Made by a program: the position numbers and the translations under genes
Origin: Amycolatopsis sp. EV170708-02-1
GTDB lineage: Bacteria; Actinomycetota; Actinomycetes; Mycobacteriales; Pseudonocardiaceae
Assembly: GCF_022479115.1 (NCBI RefSeq)
Contig: NZ_CP092497.1
Coordinates: 1,736,001 to 1,800,000, forward strand
Length of the DNA stretch: 64,000 bases
Reading direction: 5' to 3'
The notes under the pieces: generated by a model
Told to the model about the DNA's origin: nothing
What the model saw: only the letters and a program-made list of their open reading frames with translations
Databases searched by the model: none
Shown here: positions 16,542 through 24,913 of the stretch, piece after piece
How positions within the stretch are numbered: position 1 is the stretch's first letter
Layout of the letters: every line of letters begins with the position of its first letter

Positions 16542-17393
16542 GTGGAATGGTTGCTGATCCCCTTCGAGGTGTCGTTCGTGCAGCGTGCGCTGCTGGCGGG
16601 CGTGCTCGTTTCGGCGGTGTGCGCGGTCGTGGGCACCTGGGTGGTGTTGCGCGGCATGGCGTTCATCGGCGACGCGATGTCGCACGGCATGTTGCCCGGC
16701 GTGGCGATCGCCTCGCTGACCGGCGTGAACCTGCTGATCGGTGCGGCGATCAGCGCCGGCGTGATGGCGCTCGGCGTGACGGCACTCGGGCGTTCGCGAC
16801 GGCTTTCCGAGGACACCACGATCGGATTGCTGTTCGTCGGCATGCTCGCGACCGGCGTGATCATCGTGTCCCACTCGCGGTCGTTCGCCGTCGATCTCAC
16901 CGGATTCCTGTTCGGTGACGTGCTCGCCGTCGGATCCGGCGATCTGATGGGCCTCGCGATCACCCTGCTCGTCGTGGGGGCGGTCGCGCTGATGGGACAT
17001 CGCTCGTTCACCGCGCTCACCTTCGACGTCCGCAAAGCGCACACCCTGGGGCTGCGGCCACGTCTCGCGAACGCGGTGCTGCTCGGGCTGGTCACGCTGA
17101 CGATCGTCGCGTCGTTCCGCGTCGTGGGGACCCTGCTCGTGTTCGGCCTGCTCATCGCCCCCGCCGCGGCGGCCCTCTTCTGGTCTCGGCGGATCACCAC
17201 GATCATGCTCGTCGCGGCGCTGCTCGGCGTCGCCGCGACGGTCGGCGGCCTGCTCGTGTCCTGGTATTGGGGCACCGCGGCGGGCGCGACCATCGCCGCC
17301 GGCGCGGTCCTCCTGTTCTTCCTTTCCGCGTTCCTGTCCTTCGTACGACAGCGATTCCGTTCCCTGACACCGGAGATCGAGTGCTCACGATGA
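16542..17393 (+). CDS. aztB: Zinc ABC transporter permease AztB
   Basis: 283 aa of the ABC-3 metal permease family with about eight membrane segments. Typical elements are RALLAGVLVSAVCAVVGTWVVL, GMAFIGDAMSHGMLPGVA (conserved DAMSH loop) and LLVFGLLIAPAAAALF near the end. It starts at a GTG with no ribosome site but a -10 element 7 nt upstream. It is the first gene of an aztB-aztD-aztC-aztD run whose first three genes are joined by 4-bp ATGA overlaps. It moves Zn(II) across the cytoplasmic membrane, powered by AztA. Confidence 0.9.
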   Translation: MEWLLIPFEVSFVQRALLAGVLVSAVCAVVGTWVVLRGMAFIGDAMSHGMLPGVAIASLTGVNLLIGAAISAGVMALGVTALGRSRRLSEDTTIGLLFVGMLATGVIIVSHSRSFAVDLTGFLFGDVLAVGSGDLMGLAITLLVVGAVALMGHRSFTALTFDVRKAHTLGLRPRLANAVLLGLVTLTIVASFRVVGTLLVFGLLIAPAAAALFWSRRITTIMLVAALLGVAATVGGLLVSWYWGTAAGATIAAGAVLLFFLSAFLSFVRQRFRSLTPEIECSR

Positions 17394-18586
17394 AACTGAA
17401 AGCAGTGACGGCGGTCGTCGCGGCGCTGACCTTGGCGGCGTGCGGTGGCGAGCAGCCGAAGGAGGTGACCGCGGAAGTCCCGCATGGCTACGTCGAAGGT
17501 GCGGAAGAGGCGGCCGAGGCGCAGTCCCGGCTGATCGTCGCCGACTCGGAAACGGGTGCGGTGCGGGTCGTGGACCTCATCACCGAGGAGGTCCACGAAG
17601 TCGGCCGCGTCGACGGTGTGCGGGCCGTGACCGGCGATGGCCGTTTCGGCTACCTCACCGCCGGCGACGGGACGATCCGGGTGATCGACAGCGGATCCTG
17701 GATGGTCGACCACGGTGACCACGTCCACTACTACCGGGCGAAGGTCCGTGATGTCGGGGTTGCGCCGGGCAAACAGCTTTTGGCTGCTTACAGCGATCCC
17801 ACCGTCTCGACACTGTCCTTTTCGGACGGGACAACGACACTGCTCGACCGGACGGCCCTGGACAAGGGGACCGTCGCCGAACTGGGGAAGATCACGCGCG
17901 AACCGCATGCCGGAGCCGCTATCCCTTACCGCGAGCACATCATCGCCACGGTGGCGGACGCCGGAAAACCGCTCGCCCGCGGCGTGCGCGTCCACGACCG
18001 CCAGGGCAAGCCCGTCGCCGAGATCGACCAGCCGTGTCCGGAACTGCGAGGCCAGGCGGTGACCCGGCGCGGTGTCGTCTTCGGATGCGCGGACGGTGCC
18101 TTGCTGGTGACCGAAAAGGACGGTGCGTTCGCCGGGGTGAAGATCCCGTATCCGCGCAGTGTCACCGCGCAGGAACGCGCCACCGCCTTCTTCCATCGGC
18201 CGGGCGGAGCCACCCTGGCCGCCAGGGCGGGCGAGTCCGCCGTATGGGCACTGGACGTCGCGCGCCGCAGCTGGCAGCACGTCGAGACCGGTCCGGTCGC
18301 CGCGGTGAACGCCGTCGGTGAGGGCGGACCGCTGCTGGCCCTCACCCGGGACGGGAAGCTGCGCTCTTTCGACGGCACCGGAAAGGAACAGACGTCGATC
18401 CCGCTCCTGACCCCGGAGGCGACCGCCGCCGGCGCCGCCTCGATCCAGATCGATTCCACCCGCGCCTATCTCAACAACCCGCTGTCCGCGGAGGTGTACG
18501 AAATCGATTACAACGACAACCTCCGGCGTGCCAGGACCCTGAAGGTCGGCGGCAAGGCGGGCCACATCGTGGAGACCGGCCGATGA
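17390..18586 (+). CDS. aztD: AztD-like zinc metallochaperone lipoprotein, first copy
   Basis: 398 aa from the ATG at 17390, which overlaps the aztB stop. A lipobox ends the signal peptide (LTLAACGG, Cys at about 20). The mature part reads as propeller blades: ADSETGAVRVVDLITEEV, GDGRFGYLTAGDGTIRVIDSG and a His-rich loop VDHGDHVHYYRAKV that could bind zinc. AztD proteins pass zinc to the binding protein AztC outside the membrane. It is placed between aztB and aztC, and a second diverged AztD gene follows aztC. Which of the two is the main chaperone cannot be said from sequence. Confidence 0.82.
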   Translation: MKLKAVTAVVAALTLAACGGEQPKEVTAEVPHGYVEGAEEAAEAQSRLIVADSETGAVRVVDLITEEVHEVGRVDGVRAVTGDGRFGYLTAGDGTIRVIDSGSWMVDHGDHVHYYRAKVRDVGVAPGKQLLAAYSDPTVSTLSFSDGTTTLLDRTALDKGTVAELGKITREPHAGAAIPYREHIIATVADAGKPLARGVRVHDRQGKPVAEIDQPCPELRGQAVTRRGVVFGCADGALLVTEKDGAFAGVKIPYPRSVTAQERATAFFHRPGGATLAARAGESAVWALDVARRSWQHVETGPVAAVNAVGEGGPLLALTRDGKLRSFDGTGKEQTSIPLLTPEATAAGAASIQIDSTRAYLNNPLSAEVYEIDYNDNLRRARTLKVGGKAGHIVETGR

Positions 18587-19482
18587 AGCGCCGGGTACTC
18601 GCCCTGTTCGTGGTGGCGCTGCTGGCGGTGGCGGGGTGCTCCGGCAGCGGCGGTGGCGGCAAGTCGGTCGTCGTCACGACGAACATCCTCGGCGACATCA
18701 CCCGCGCCATTGTCGGCGATCAGGCCGAAGTGACCGTGTTGATGAAGCCGAACGCCGACCCGCATTCCTTCGGTATCTCCGCCCAGCAGGCCGCGCAGGT
18801 CGAGAGGGCGGGCCTGATCGTCTACAACGGACTCGGGCTCGAAGAAGGCATGCTGCGCACCGTCCGCACGGCCGAGGAGAACGGTGTACCGGCCCTGCCC
18901 GCCGGGGAGCGGGTGAACCCGATCAGTTACGCCGACAACAAGCCGGACCCGCATTTCTGGACGGATCCGGCCCGGGTGCGCGACGCGGTGAAGACGATCG
19001 CGGACGAGGTCGTCGCGCATGTCGGCGGCGTCGACGAAGCGGTCATCCGCGCCAACGCCGAACGCTATCGCGGGGAGATCGAAGCGCTCGACCGCATGAT
19101 GACCGAGAAGTTCGGCGGGATCCCTCGTGAGCGCCGGAAGCTGGTGACGAATCACCACGTGTTCGGCTACCTGGCCCAGCGGTACGGGTTCGAGGTCGTC
19201 GGCGCGGTGATCCCCGGCGGAACGACGCTCGCGTCGCCCAGTTCCTCGGATCTGAAGGCACTCGCCGACACCGTCCGCGCGGCGGGAGTGCCGGTGATCT
19301 TCGCGGACTCCTCCCAGCCGGACCGGCTCGCGCGGGTACTGGCCGAGCAGGCGGGGCTGCACGTCCAGGTGGCCCCGTTGTTCTCCGAGTCGCTCAGCGA
19401 ACCAGGCCAGGGCGCGGCCACCTATCTGGAAATGATGCGCGCCAACACCGAATCGATCACCACCGGTTTGACCCGTTCCTGA
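18583..19482 (+). CDS. aztC: Zinc ABC transporter substrate-binding lipoprotein AztC
   Basis: 299 aa, start overlapping the aztD-like stop. The lipobox is LLAVAGC (Cys19). The cluster A-I fold is evident from VVVTTNILGDITRAIVGD and NADPHSFGISAQQ. Probable zinc ligands are His61, His124 (DPHFW), His191 or 192 (NHHVFGY) and Asp242 (FADSS). It lacks the long His/Asp loop of ZnuA, which fits AztC-type proteins that take zinc from AztD. It is anchored outside the membrane and delivers zinc to AztB. Confidence 0.9.
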   Translation: MKRRVLALFVVALLAVAGCSGSGGGGKSVVVTTNILGDITRAIVGDQAEVTVLMKPNADPHSFGISAQQAAQVERAGLIVYNGLGLEEGMLRTVRTAEENGVPALPAGERVNPISYADNKPDPHFWTDPARVRDAVKTIADEVVAHVGGVDEAVIRANAERYRGEIEALDRMMTEKFGGIPRERRKLVTNHHVFGYLAQRYGFEVVGAVIPGGTTLASPSSSDLKALADTVRAAGVPVIFADSSQPDRLARVLAEQAGLHVQVAPLFSESLSEPGQGAATYLEMMRANTESITTGLTRS

Positions 19483-19508
19483 TCGGAACAGACGAAAGGC
19501 ACAGTGAA

Positions 19509-20681
19509 ATGGCACGGAAGACCCGATATCTCGCGCTGATGGCGACGACGGCGAGCACCCTCGCGCTCGCCGCCTGCGCGACCGAACAGCCGGCGGCGGA
19601 ACCCGGAAAGGACGCGGCTCCGGCTCCGGTCGTCGCGAATCCGGTGGCCGTCACCTACGACGGCGGAATCGTCCTGCTCGACGGGAAGTCCCTGCAGGTC
19701 GCGAAGAACATCCCGCTGGAAGGCTTCAACCGGCTCAACCCGGCCGGGAACGACCGCCACCTCATGGTCTCGACCTCCACCGGGTTCCGCGTCCTCGACG
19801 CCGTCGGCGCCGTGCTGACGGACAACGAGGTGAAGGCGGCCAAGCCGGGGCACGTCGTCCGCCACGCCGGCAAGACGGTGCTGTTCGCCGACGGGACCGG
19901 CGAGGTGACCGTCTTCGACCCGAAGACGATCGGCACCGCCGCCCTCCCCGCGCCGAAGCACAAGACGCCGGAGGCGCACCATGGCGTCGCCGTCGAACTC
20001 GAGAACGGCGAATTGGTGACCACCGTCGGGAACGAGGACAAGCGGTCCGGGATCGTGGTGCTGGACAAGGACAAGAAGGAGATCGCGCGCAACGAGCAAT
20101 GCCCCGGCGTGCACGGTGAAGCGGCCGCGCGCGGCGAGGCGATCGTGGTCGGCTGCCAGACCGGCGTGCTGATCTACCGGAACGGCGTGATCACCAAGGT
20201 GACCAGCCCGGACGCCTACGGGCGCATCGGCAATCAGGCGGGTTCGGACGCGTCGCCGATCACCTTGGGCGACTACAAGGTCGATGAGGCTGCCGAGCTT
20301 GAACGCCCGACCCGGATTTCCCTCATCGACACCGAGAAGGCCACGCTCAAGCACGTCGACATCGGGACCAGCTACACGTTCCGCTCGCTGGCCCGCGGCC
20401 CGCAGGGCGAGGCGCTGGTGCTGGGCACCGACGGCCAGATCCACGTGATCGACTCGGTGAGCGGTGCGGTGACGAAGAAGATCGCCGTGATCGGTTCCTG
20501 GCAGGAGCCGATCGAGTGGCAGCAGCCGCGTCCGGCGATCTTCGTCCGGGGTGGGACCGCCTACGTGACCGATCCCGGCAAGAAGGAGATCCACTCGGTC
20601 GACCTCGCCACCGGCGCGAAGACCGCCACCGGCACGATCCCAGGAACGCCGAACGAGGTCAGCGGCGTGCTCGCAGGTTGA
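19509..20681 (+). CDS. aztD: AztD-like zinc metallochaperone lipoprotein, second copy
   Basis: 390 aa, 26 bp after aztC with GAAAGG upstream. The signal ends in a LALAAC lipobox (Cys23), followed by a Pro/Ala/Lys linker. Propeller-type repeats follow (YDGGIVLLDGKSLQVAKNI, GFRVLDAVGAVL). Candidate metal sites are His-containing turns in GHVVRHAG, EAHHGVAV and CPGVHGEAAA. It resembles the first copy in layout but is clearly diverged, so this is not a recent duplication. It is the last gene before a strong terminator. Confidence 0.8.
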   Translation: MARKTRYLALMATTASTLALAACATEQPAAEPGKDAAPAPVVANPVAVTYDGGIVLLDGKSLQVAKNIPLEGFNRLNPAGNDRHLMVSTSTGFRVLDAVGAVLTDNEVKAAKPGHVVRHAGKTVLFADGTGEVTVFDPKTIGTAALPAPKHKTPEAHHGVAVELENGELVTTVGNEDKRSGIVVLDKDKKEIARNEQCPGVHGEAAARGEAIVVGCQTGVLIYRNGVITKVTSPDAYGRIGNQAGSDASPITLGDYKVDEAAELERPTRISLIDTEKATLKHVDIGTSYTFRSLARGPQGEALVLGTDGQIHVIDSVSGAVTKKIAVIGSWQEPIEWQQPRPAIFVRGGTAYVTDPGKKEIHSVDLATGAKTATGTIPGTPNEVSGVLAG

Positions 20682-20685
20682 TCGA

Positions 20686-20731
20686 CTCGTGAGTGTTCGG
20701 GACGGTTCTAACCGTCCCGAACACTCACGAG
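20686..20731. terminator. Bidirectional hairpin terminator
   Basis: A perfect inverted repeat: 22-nt arms at 20686-20707 and 20710-20731 around a 2-nt centre. It fills the gap between the convergent aztD and response-regulator genes, 4 bp from each stop. There is no U-tract, as is usual in high-GC actinobacteria. Confidence 0.8.
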
Positions 20732-20735
20732 GGCG

Positions 20736-21371
20736 TCAACGGCGGATGAGGCCTAGATCGGTCGCGGTGGCGACGGCGGCCGTGCGCGAGTCGACGCCGA
20801 GTTTGGTGTAGCTGCGGGCGAGGTGGGATTTCACGGTGCCTTCGGTCAGGTGGAGCCGTTCGGCGATGGCCCGGTTGGACAGGCCGTCGGCGACCAGGAC
20901 CAGGACTTCGATCTCGCGCAGCGTCAGCGCGGCGGTGGGCATCCGCATCCGGTGCATCAACCGGTCGGCGACGGTCGGGGCGAGGGTGGTGCGTCCGGCG
21001 GCTGCCGTGCGCACCGCCGCCGCCAGTTCCTCGGGAGGAGCGTCCTTGAGGAGATAGCCGGTGGCGCCCGCTTCGATGGCGGGCAGCGTGTCGGCGTCGG
21101 TGTCGTAGGTGGTGACGATCAGCACGCGCGGAGCGTCCGGCCGCGCCGTGATCAGCGCGGTGGCTTCGGCGCCGGTCATACCGGGGCCGAAACGCAGATC
21201 CATCAGCACGACGTCGATGTCGCCTTCCGCGGCTCGGGTGACCGCTTCCTCCGCGGTCGCGGCTTCATCGGAGACGACGAGTCCGGGTTCGGTTTCCAGC
21301 AAGGCACGCAGGCCCGCCCGGACGATCGGGTGATCGTCGGCGAGAAGGAGCCGGATCGGGGGTTCGGTCAC
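20736..21371 (-). CDS. NarL/LuxR family response regulator
   Basis: 211 aa from a GTG that overlaps the expected kinase stop. The receiver domain has the acidic pair ADDHP (residues 11-14), the phospho-acceptor Asp58 (DVVLMDLRFG), Thr in VTTYDTD and Lys in YLLKDAPPEEL. The C-terminal LuxR helix-turn-helix is LTLREIEVLVLVADGLSNRAIAERL then TEGTVKSHLARSYTKLGV. It probably activates the divergent ABC exporter operon at 22714 in response to the adjacent sensor kinase, the usual arrangement for such triads. Confidence 0.92.
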   Translation of the reverse strand: MTEPPIRLLLADDHPIVRAGLRALLETEPGLVVSDEAATAEEAVTRAAEGDIDVVLMDLRFGPGMTGAEATALITARPDAPRVLIVTTYDTDADTLPAIEAGATGYLLKDAPPEELAAAVRTAAAGRTTLAPTVADRLMHRMRMPTAALTLREIEVLVLVADGLSNRAIAERLHLTEGTVKSHLARSYTKLGVDSRTAAVATATDLGLIRR

Positions 21372-22542
21372 GGACGTTCCTTGAGTTCGACGGGCAGCCG
21401 CACGGACAGCTCGGTGCCGTGGCCGGGGAGGACTCGACGGCGAGGGTCCCGTCCAGGGCTTCGGCGCGGGTGCGCATCGCGGTCAGACCGAAACCGGTGT
21501 GTTCCGGGTCGAAGCCGACACCGTCGTCGACGACGTCGAGGGTGACGTGCCCGTCGAGGTAGCACAAGGTGACGTCGGCGGTGGACGCGCCGGCGTGGCG
21601 GACGGTGTTCGCCAGGGCGGCCTGGCCGATGCGCAGCAGGGCGACCTCGTATGCGGTCGGCAGGGGAGCGGGAGTACCGGTGAACCGGAAACGCGCGACG
21701 ATCCGGTGCCGGGCGGTGGTGGTGGCGCACAGCCGTTCCAGCGCGTCGGTGAGGGTGGTGTCGTCGAGCGCCGGCGGGGACAGCGCGACGACGAAGCGGC
21801 GAGCTTCGGCCAGGTTGTCGGCGGCCGCTTGCCGAGCCTGCTCGACGTAGCGGGCTGCGTTCCCCGCGGTGTCGGGCAGGGTTCTTTCCGCGGCACGCAA
21901 CAGAAGTTGAATACTCGACAGCCCTTGGGCGAGGGTGTCGTGGATCTCGTGGGCCAGCCGTTCACGCTCGGCGAGCACCCCTGCCGCATGCTGGGCTTCG
22001 GCGAGGTCGGCGCGGGTGGCGGTGAGCTCCTCGATCAGGTTCCGGCGGCGTTCGCTTTCGCGGTACAGCGCCTGGTATCCCCAGACGACGGCGACCGCGA
22101 CGGCGGCGCCCAGCGCCGGGCCGATCGCCGCCGCCGGGACGAAGGAGCCCTGGTGGGCGGCGAACGCGGTGATCGCCGCCAGCGCGGTCGCGATCACCGC
22201 GAGCAGGCCTTGGCGGCGCGGCAGCAGATGCAACTGCAGGAAGTACAGCGGGAAGGCGACCCAGACGCCGTCCGCGGTCAGCACCAACAGGACCAGCCAC
22301 ACGAGGCCCACCGCGATCAGCCACCACAGTGCGGCCCGCCGAGACGTCCTGACACGCGGCAGGAGCGGGCCTGCCGCGTACACGACAGCGCACGTCAGCG
22401 CCGCCGCGACGACCGCTCCCGCGCCGGGCGAGCCGTCCGCCACCGCACGGACGGCCGCGAGTGCGAGCAGGGCGACGAGCAGCAGGTGCAGACACCAGGT
22501 CAGCACCCGGCTGGTCGGGGTCAAAGGGGGCGAGGTGGTCAC
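21265..22542 (-). CDS. Sensor histidine kinase with apparent C-terminal frameshift
   Basis: As written the frame gives 425 aa. Six hydrophobic segments fill residues 15-160. The HisKA_3 helix is ERERLAHEIHDTLAQGLSSIQ with phospho-acceptor His201. The ATPase part has NTVRHAGAST and DDGVGFDPEHTGFGLTAM. After ESSP (about 21430) the frame turns into a Pro/Arg-rich tail that runs 107 bp into the response-regulator gene. The -1 frame instead continues GHGTELSVRLPVELKERP, the normal family ending, and stops at 21368 in a GTGA overlap. One C missing from the run at 21425-21428 would explain this, as a sequencing error or a real mutation. Most of the ATP-binding domain is intact. Confidence 0.75.
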   Translation of the reverse strand: MTTSPPLTPTSRVLTWCLHLLLVALLALAAVRAVADGSPGAGAVVAAALTCAVVYAAGPLLPRVRTSRRAALWWLIAVGLVWLVLLVLTADGVWVAFPLYFLQLHLLPRRQGLLAVIATALAAITAFAAHQGSFVPAAAIGPALGAAVAVAVVWGYQALYRESERRRNLIEELTATRADLAEAQHAAGVLAERERLAHEIHDTLAQGLSSIQLLLRAAERTLPDTAGNAARYVEQARQAAADNLAEARRFVVALSPPALDDTTLTDALERLCATTTARHRIVARFRFTGTPAPLPTAYEVALLRIGQAALANTVRHAGASTADVTLCYLDGHVTLDVVDDGVGFDPEHTGFGLTAMRTRAEALDGTLAVESSPATAPSCPCGCPSNSRNVRDRTPDPAPSRRRSPDRPGGPACLAGNRTRTRRLR

Positions 22543-22713
22543 AGTGCGTCCAGATTACGGAGCGGGACCGGCGGGCGCCTCTATCCAAAGGTAGAAGCGG
22601 CGCGCCGTCTTCCGGCGGGCGAAATGCCATCTCCGGCCAGATGCCGTCGCGGTCGGCGGCGGCGATCGTGGAGAGGTAACCAGCCCACCCGCCGGAGAGG
22701 ACAGACCGGAACC

Positions 22714-23796
22714 GTGTTCGTCGCCTGGAGAGATCTGAGATTCGCCAAAGGGCGGTTCGCCCTGATGGGGGCCGTGGTCGTGTTGATCACCCTGCTGGTC
22801 GGCCTGTTGTCCGGGCTCACCGCGGGGCTGGGTGAGCAGAACATCTCCGGGATCACCGGCCTGCCCGCCGACAAGATCGTCTTCACCGCTCCTGGTGACG
22901 GGCAGAGCCTGTCCTATGCCAACTCGGCGATCACCGAGACGCAGCGGCGGCAATGGGCCGAAGCGCAGGGCGTCACCGGTGCCGAGCCGCTGGGCATCGC
23001 CACCACCAAGGCCGGTGCGGGGAGCCGCAGCGCCGGGATCACCGTCTTCGGCGTCCGGCCCGGATCGGCACTCGCCCCGGACGGCGGGAACTTCACCGGT
23101 GACTCGGTGGTGTTGTCGACGTCCGCCGCCGAAGAGCTGGGCGTCCGGAGCGGAGACACCGTCACCGTGGCGGGGCGCCCACTGAGGGTCGCCGCCGTGA
23201 CGGGGGATGCCTGGTTCAGCCACACCCCCGTGGTGTGGGCCGGTCTCGACGTCTGGGCGAAGACCGCGCCACCCACGGGAGGCGTGCCGAGCGCGACGGT
23301 GCTCGCACTGACCACCACGGCCGGCGCCGATCTCGCGGCCACTGATCTCGCCGCGGGCACGAAGACGGTTTCGAAGAGCGACTCGCTGTCCGCGATCGGC
23401 TCCTACACCTCGGAAAACGGTTCGCTGCAACTGATGCGAGGCTTCCTGTTCGCCATCTCCGCACTCGTGATCGGCGCCTTCTTCACCGTCTGGACGATCC
23501 AGCGCAGCGGCGACATCGCCGTCCTCAAGGCGTTGGGGGCGAGCACACCCTTCCTGCTGAAGGACGCGCTCGGCCAGGCTGTCGTCCTGCTGGTCGGCGG
23601 CACCGCCGTCGGCACCGGGCTGGCCGTCGGCCTCGGCGCGGTCGTCGCCGGATCCGCGGTGCCCTTCCTGCTGACGCCGGCCACCGTGCTGGTCCCGGCC
23701 GCGGTGATCATCCTGCTCGGCGCACTCGGGGCAGCGCTTTCCGTCCGCCGCATCACTTCCGTCGACCCGTTGACCGCATTGGGGAGTGCCCGATGA
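22714..23796 (+). CDS. FtsX-type ABC transporter permease
   Basis: 360 aa from a GTG at 22714. The layout is MacB/FtsX-like: one N-terminal membrane helix (FALMGAVVVLITLLVGLLSGLTAGL), a large external domain (about 45-225), then three C-terminal helices. The latter include LMRGFLFAISALVIGAFFTVWTIQRSGDIAVLKALGAST, the family signature, and a final SVRRITSVDPLTALGSAR. It is paired with the following ATPase by an ATGA overlap. It is divergent from a two-component system, which points to export of an antimicrobial or lipid in response to envelope stress. Confidence 0.88.
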   Translation: MFVAWRDLRFAKGRFALMGAVVVLITLLVGLLSGLTAGLGEQNISGITGLPADKIVFTAPGDGQSLSYANSAITETQRRQWAEAQGVTGAEPLGIATTKAGAGSRSAGITVFGVRPGSALAPDGGNFTGDSVVLSTSAAEELGVRSGDTVTVAGRPLRVAAVTGDAWFSHTPVVWAGLDVWAKTAPPTGGVPSATVLALTTTAGADLAATDLAAGTKTVSKSDSLSAIGSYTSENGSLQLMRGFLFAISALVIGAFFTVWTIQRSGDIAVLKALGASTPFLLKDALGQAVVLLVGGTAVGTGLAVGLGAVVAGSAVPFLLTPATVLVPAAVIILLGALGAALSVRRITSVDPLTALGSAR

Positions 23797-24488
23797 GCCT
23801 GAACCTGACCGGTGTCACCCTCACCTATCCTGACGGCGACTCCCGCCTCACAGCGCTCGACGACGTCACACTGGACGTCCCGCCGGGCACGATCACCGCT
23901 GTCGCCGGGCCTTCCGGCTCGGGCAAGTCCAGCCTGCTCGCGGTCGCCGCCACGCTCATCACCCCGGACCACGGGACCGTCACCATCGACGGCACCGAGA
24001 CCACCGGGCTGACCCGCGGCGAACTCACCGGACTGCGCCGCCGCAAGATCGGGATCGTCTTCCAGCAACCCAATCTGCTGCCCTCCCTCACCGCCGCCGA
24101 ACAACTCCAGGTCATGGCCCGGATCGACGGCCGCTCCGCGACCGAGGCACGTGGCGTTGCCATGGACCTGCTCGACGCCGTCGGGCTCGGGCCGCAGGCC
24201 GGCCGTCGCCCGCACCAGCTTTCCGGCGGCCAGCGGCAACGGGTGAACATCGCTCGCGCACTCATGAACGAGCCGACCGTGCTGCTGATCGACGAGCCGA
24301 CGAGCGCCCTCGATCACGACCGCGGCGCCGCGGTCATCGACCTGATCACCCGCCTGACCCACCAGCGGGCCACCGCCACCGTGCTGGTCACGCATGACCG
24401 CGCCCATCTCGCCGAGGTCGACCGGATCGTCGAAGTCCACGATGGACGGTTGGGCACCCCGGAACCGGCCCGTCTTCGGTCCGGTTAG
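23793..24488 (+). CDS. ABC transporter ATP-binding protein (MacB/LolD type)
   Basis: 231 aa. Walker A GPSGSGKSSLL, Q-loop FQQPNLLPSLTAAEQL, signature LSGGQRQRVNIARAL, Walker B VLLIDEPTSALD and His-loop LVTHDRAHL are all intact. The type pairs with four-helix FtsX-like permeases and performs mechanotransmission rather than classical transport. It overlaps the permease by 4 bp and is followed after 6 bp by a strong hairpin, so the operon has two genes. Confidence 0.92.
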   Translation: MSLNLTGVTLTYPDGDSRLTALDDVTLDVPPGTITAVAGPSGSGKSSLLAVAATLITPDHGTVTIDGTETTGLTRGELTGLRRRKIGIVFQQPNLLPSLTAAEQLQVMARIDGRSATEARGVAMDLLDAVGLGPQAGRRPHQLSGGQRQRVNIARALMNEPTVLLIDEPTSALDHDRGAAVIDLITRLTHQRATATVLVTHDRAHLAEVDRIVEVHDGRLGTPEPARLRSG

Positions 24489-24494
24489 CGAACC

Positions 24495-24554
24495 GATGTA
24501 CATGTAGGCCCCTGCCTTGCGCCTATCGCAAGGCAGGGGGCCTACATGTACATC
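24495..24554. terminator. Long hairpin terminator with GTAC-rich ends
   Basis: Arms 24495-24521 and 24527-24554 pair over about 27 bp with one bulge and a 5-nt loop. Both ends read GATGTACATGTAGGCC on their strands. It follows the ABC operon directly and separates it from the next cluster. The outer sequence resembles the hairpin at 44895. Confidence 0.75.
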
Positions 24555-24703
24555 GGGCTTTTCGGGCAGGTAAAAGGATCTCGTAACTTCCGGCGAGCGG
24601 GTAAATTCGTTCCGTTTTGTCATGCCGTCGTTCTCGCGAATTTCGAAATCGCTGCGAATGCGTCATTCTTCTGACCTAATTCCATCGAACTCGGCTGTTT
24701 GCC

Positions 24704-24737
24704 GCCATAACCTTGCGCACTGTCGTCGGGTTATGGC
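24704..24737. promoter_or_regulatory. Inverted repeat upstream of the polycation cluster
   Basis: GCCATAACC (24704-24712) and GGTTATGGC (24729-24737) are perfect 9-bp arms 16 nt apart, 46 bp before the first small ORF. The surrounding 24590-24700 is clearly more AT-rich than the genes and probably holds the promoter. The repeat could be an operator or an RNA hairpin. Confidence 0.45.
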
Positions 24738-24782
24738 CTGCGAGAAACGGCTGCACGATCTTTCGTACTTACGGAGGTACCC

Positions 24783-24905
24783 GTGGAAAGCCGCCAGCAC
24801 TACTTTCCAAGCCTGTCATCTCCGCCAGGACACCTTGTCCGGCAGGCACTTCCGAACTCTGTCGTATACCCCGTCGCGAATGCGGCCACTGTGGCGACCT
24901 GTTAA
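24783..24905 (+). CDS. 40-aa small ORF heading the aspartate kinase operon
   Basis: A GTG start with CGGAGG at 6-nt spacing, the strongest ribosome site in this area. Forty codons end in TAA at 24903-24905, and the aspartate kinase GTG follows 8 nt later. The peptide begins MESRQHYFPSLSSPPGHL and ends ANAATVATC. It shows no run of Lys, Thr, Met or Asp codons, so a classical attenuator is not obvious. It may be a leader peptide that couples translation into the kinase, or a genuine small product with a C-terminal Cys. I recognise no family. Confidence 0.4.
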   Translation: MESRQHYFPSLSSPPGHLVRQALPNSVVYPVANAATVATC

Positions 24906-24913
24906 GGAAAAAG

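Noticed and set aside
24555-24782. Known riboswitch (lysine type) before aspartate kinase
   Set aside because: I see no conserved lysine-riboswitch core and the region is short. Only a simple 9-bp inverted repeat is supportable.
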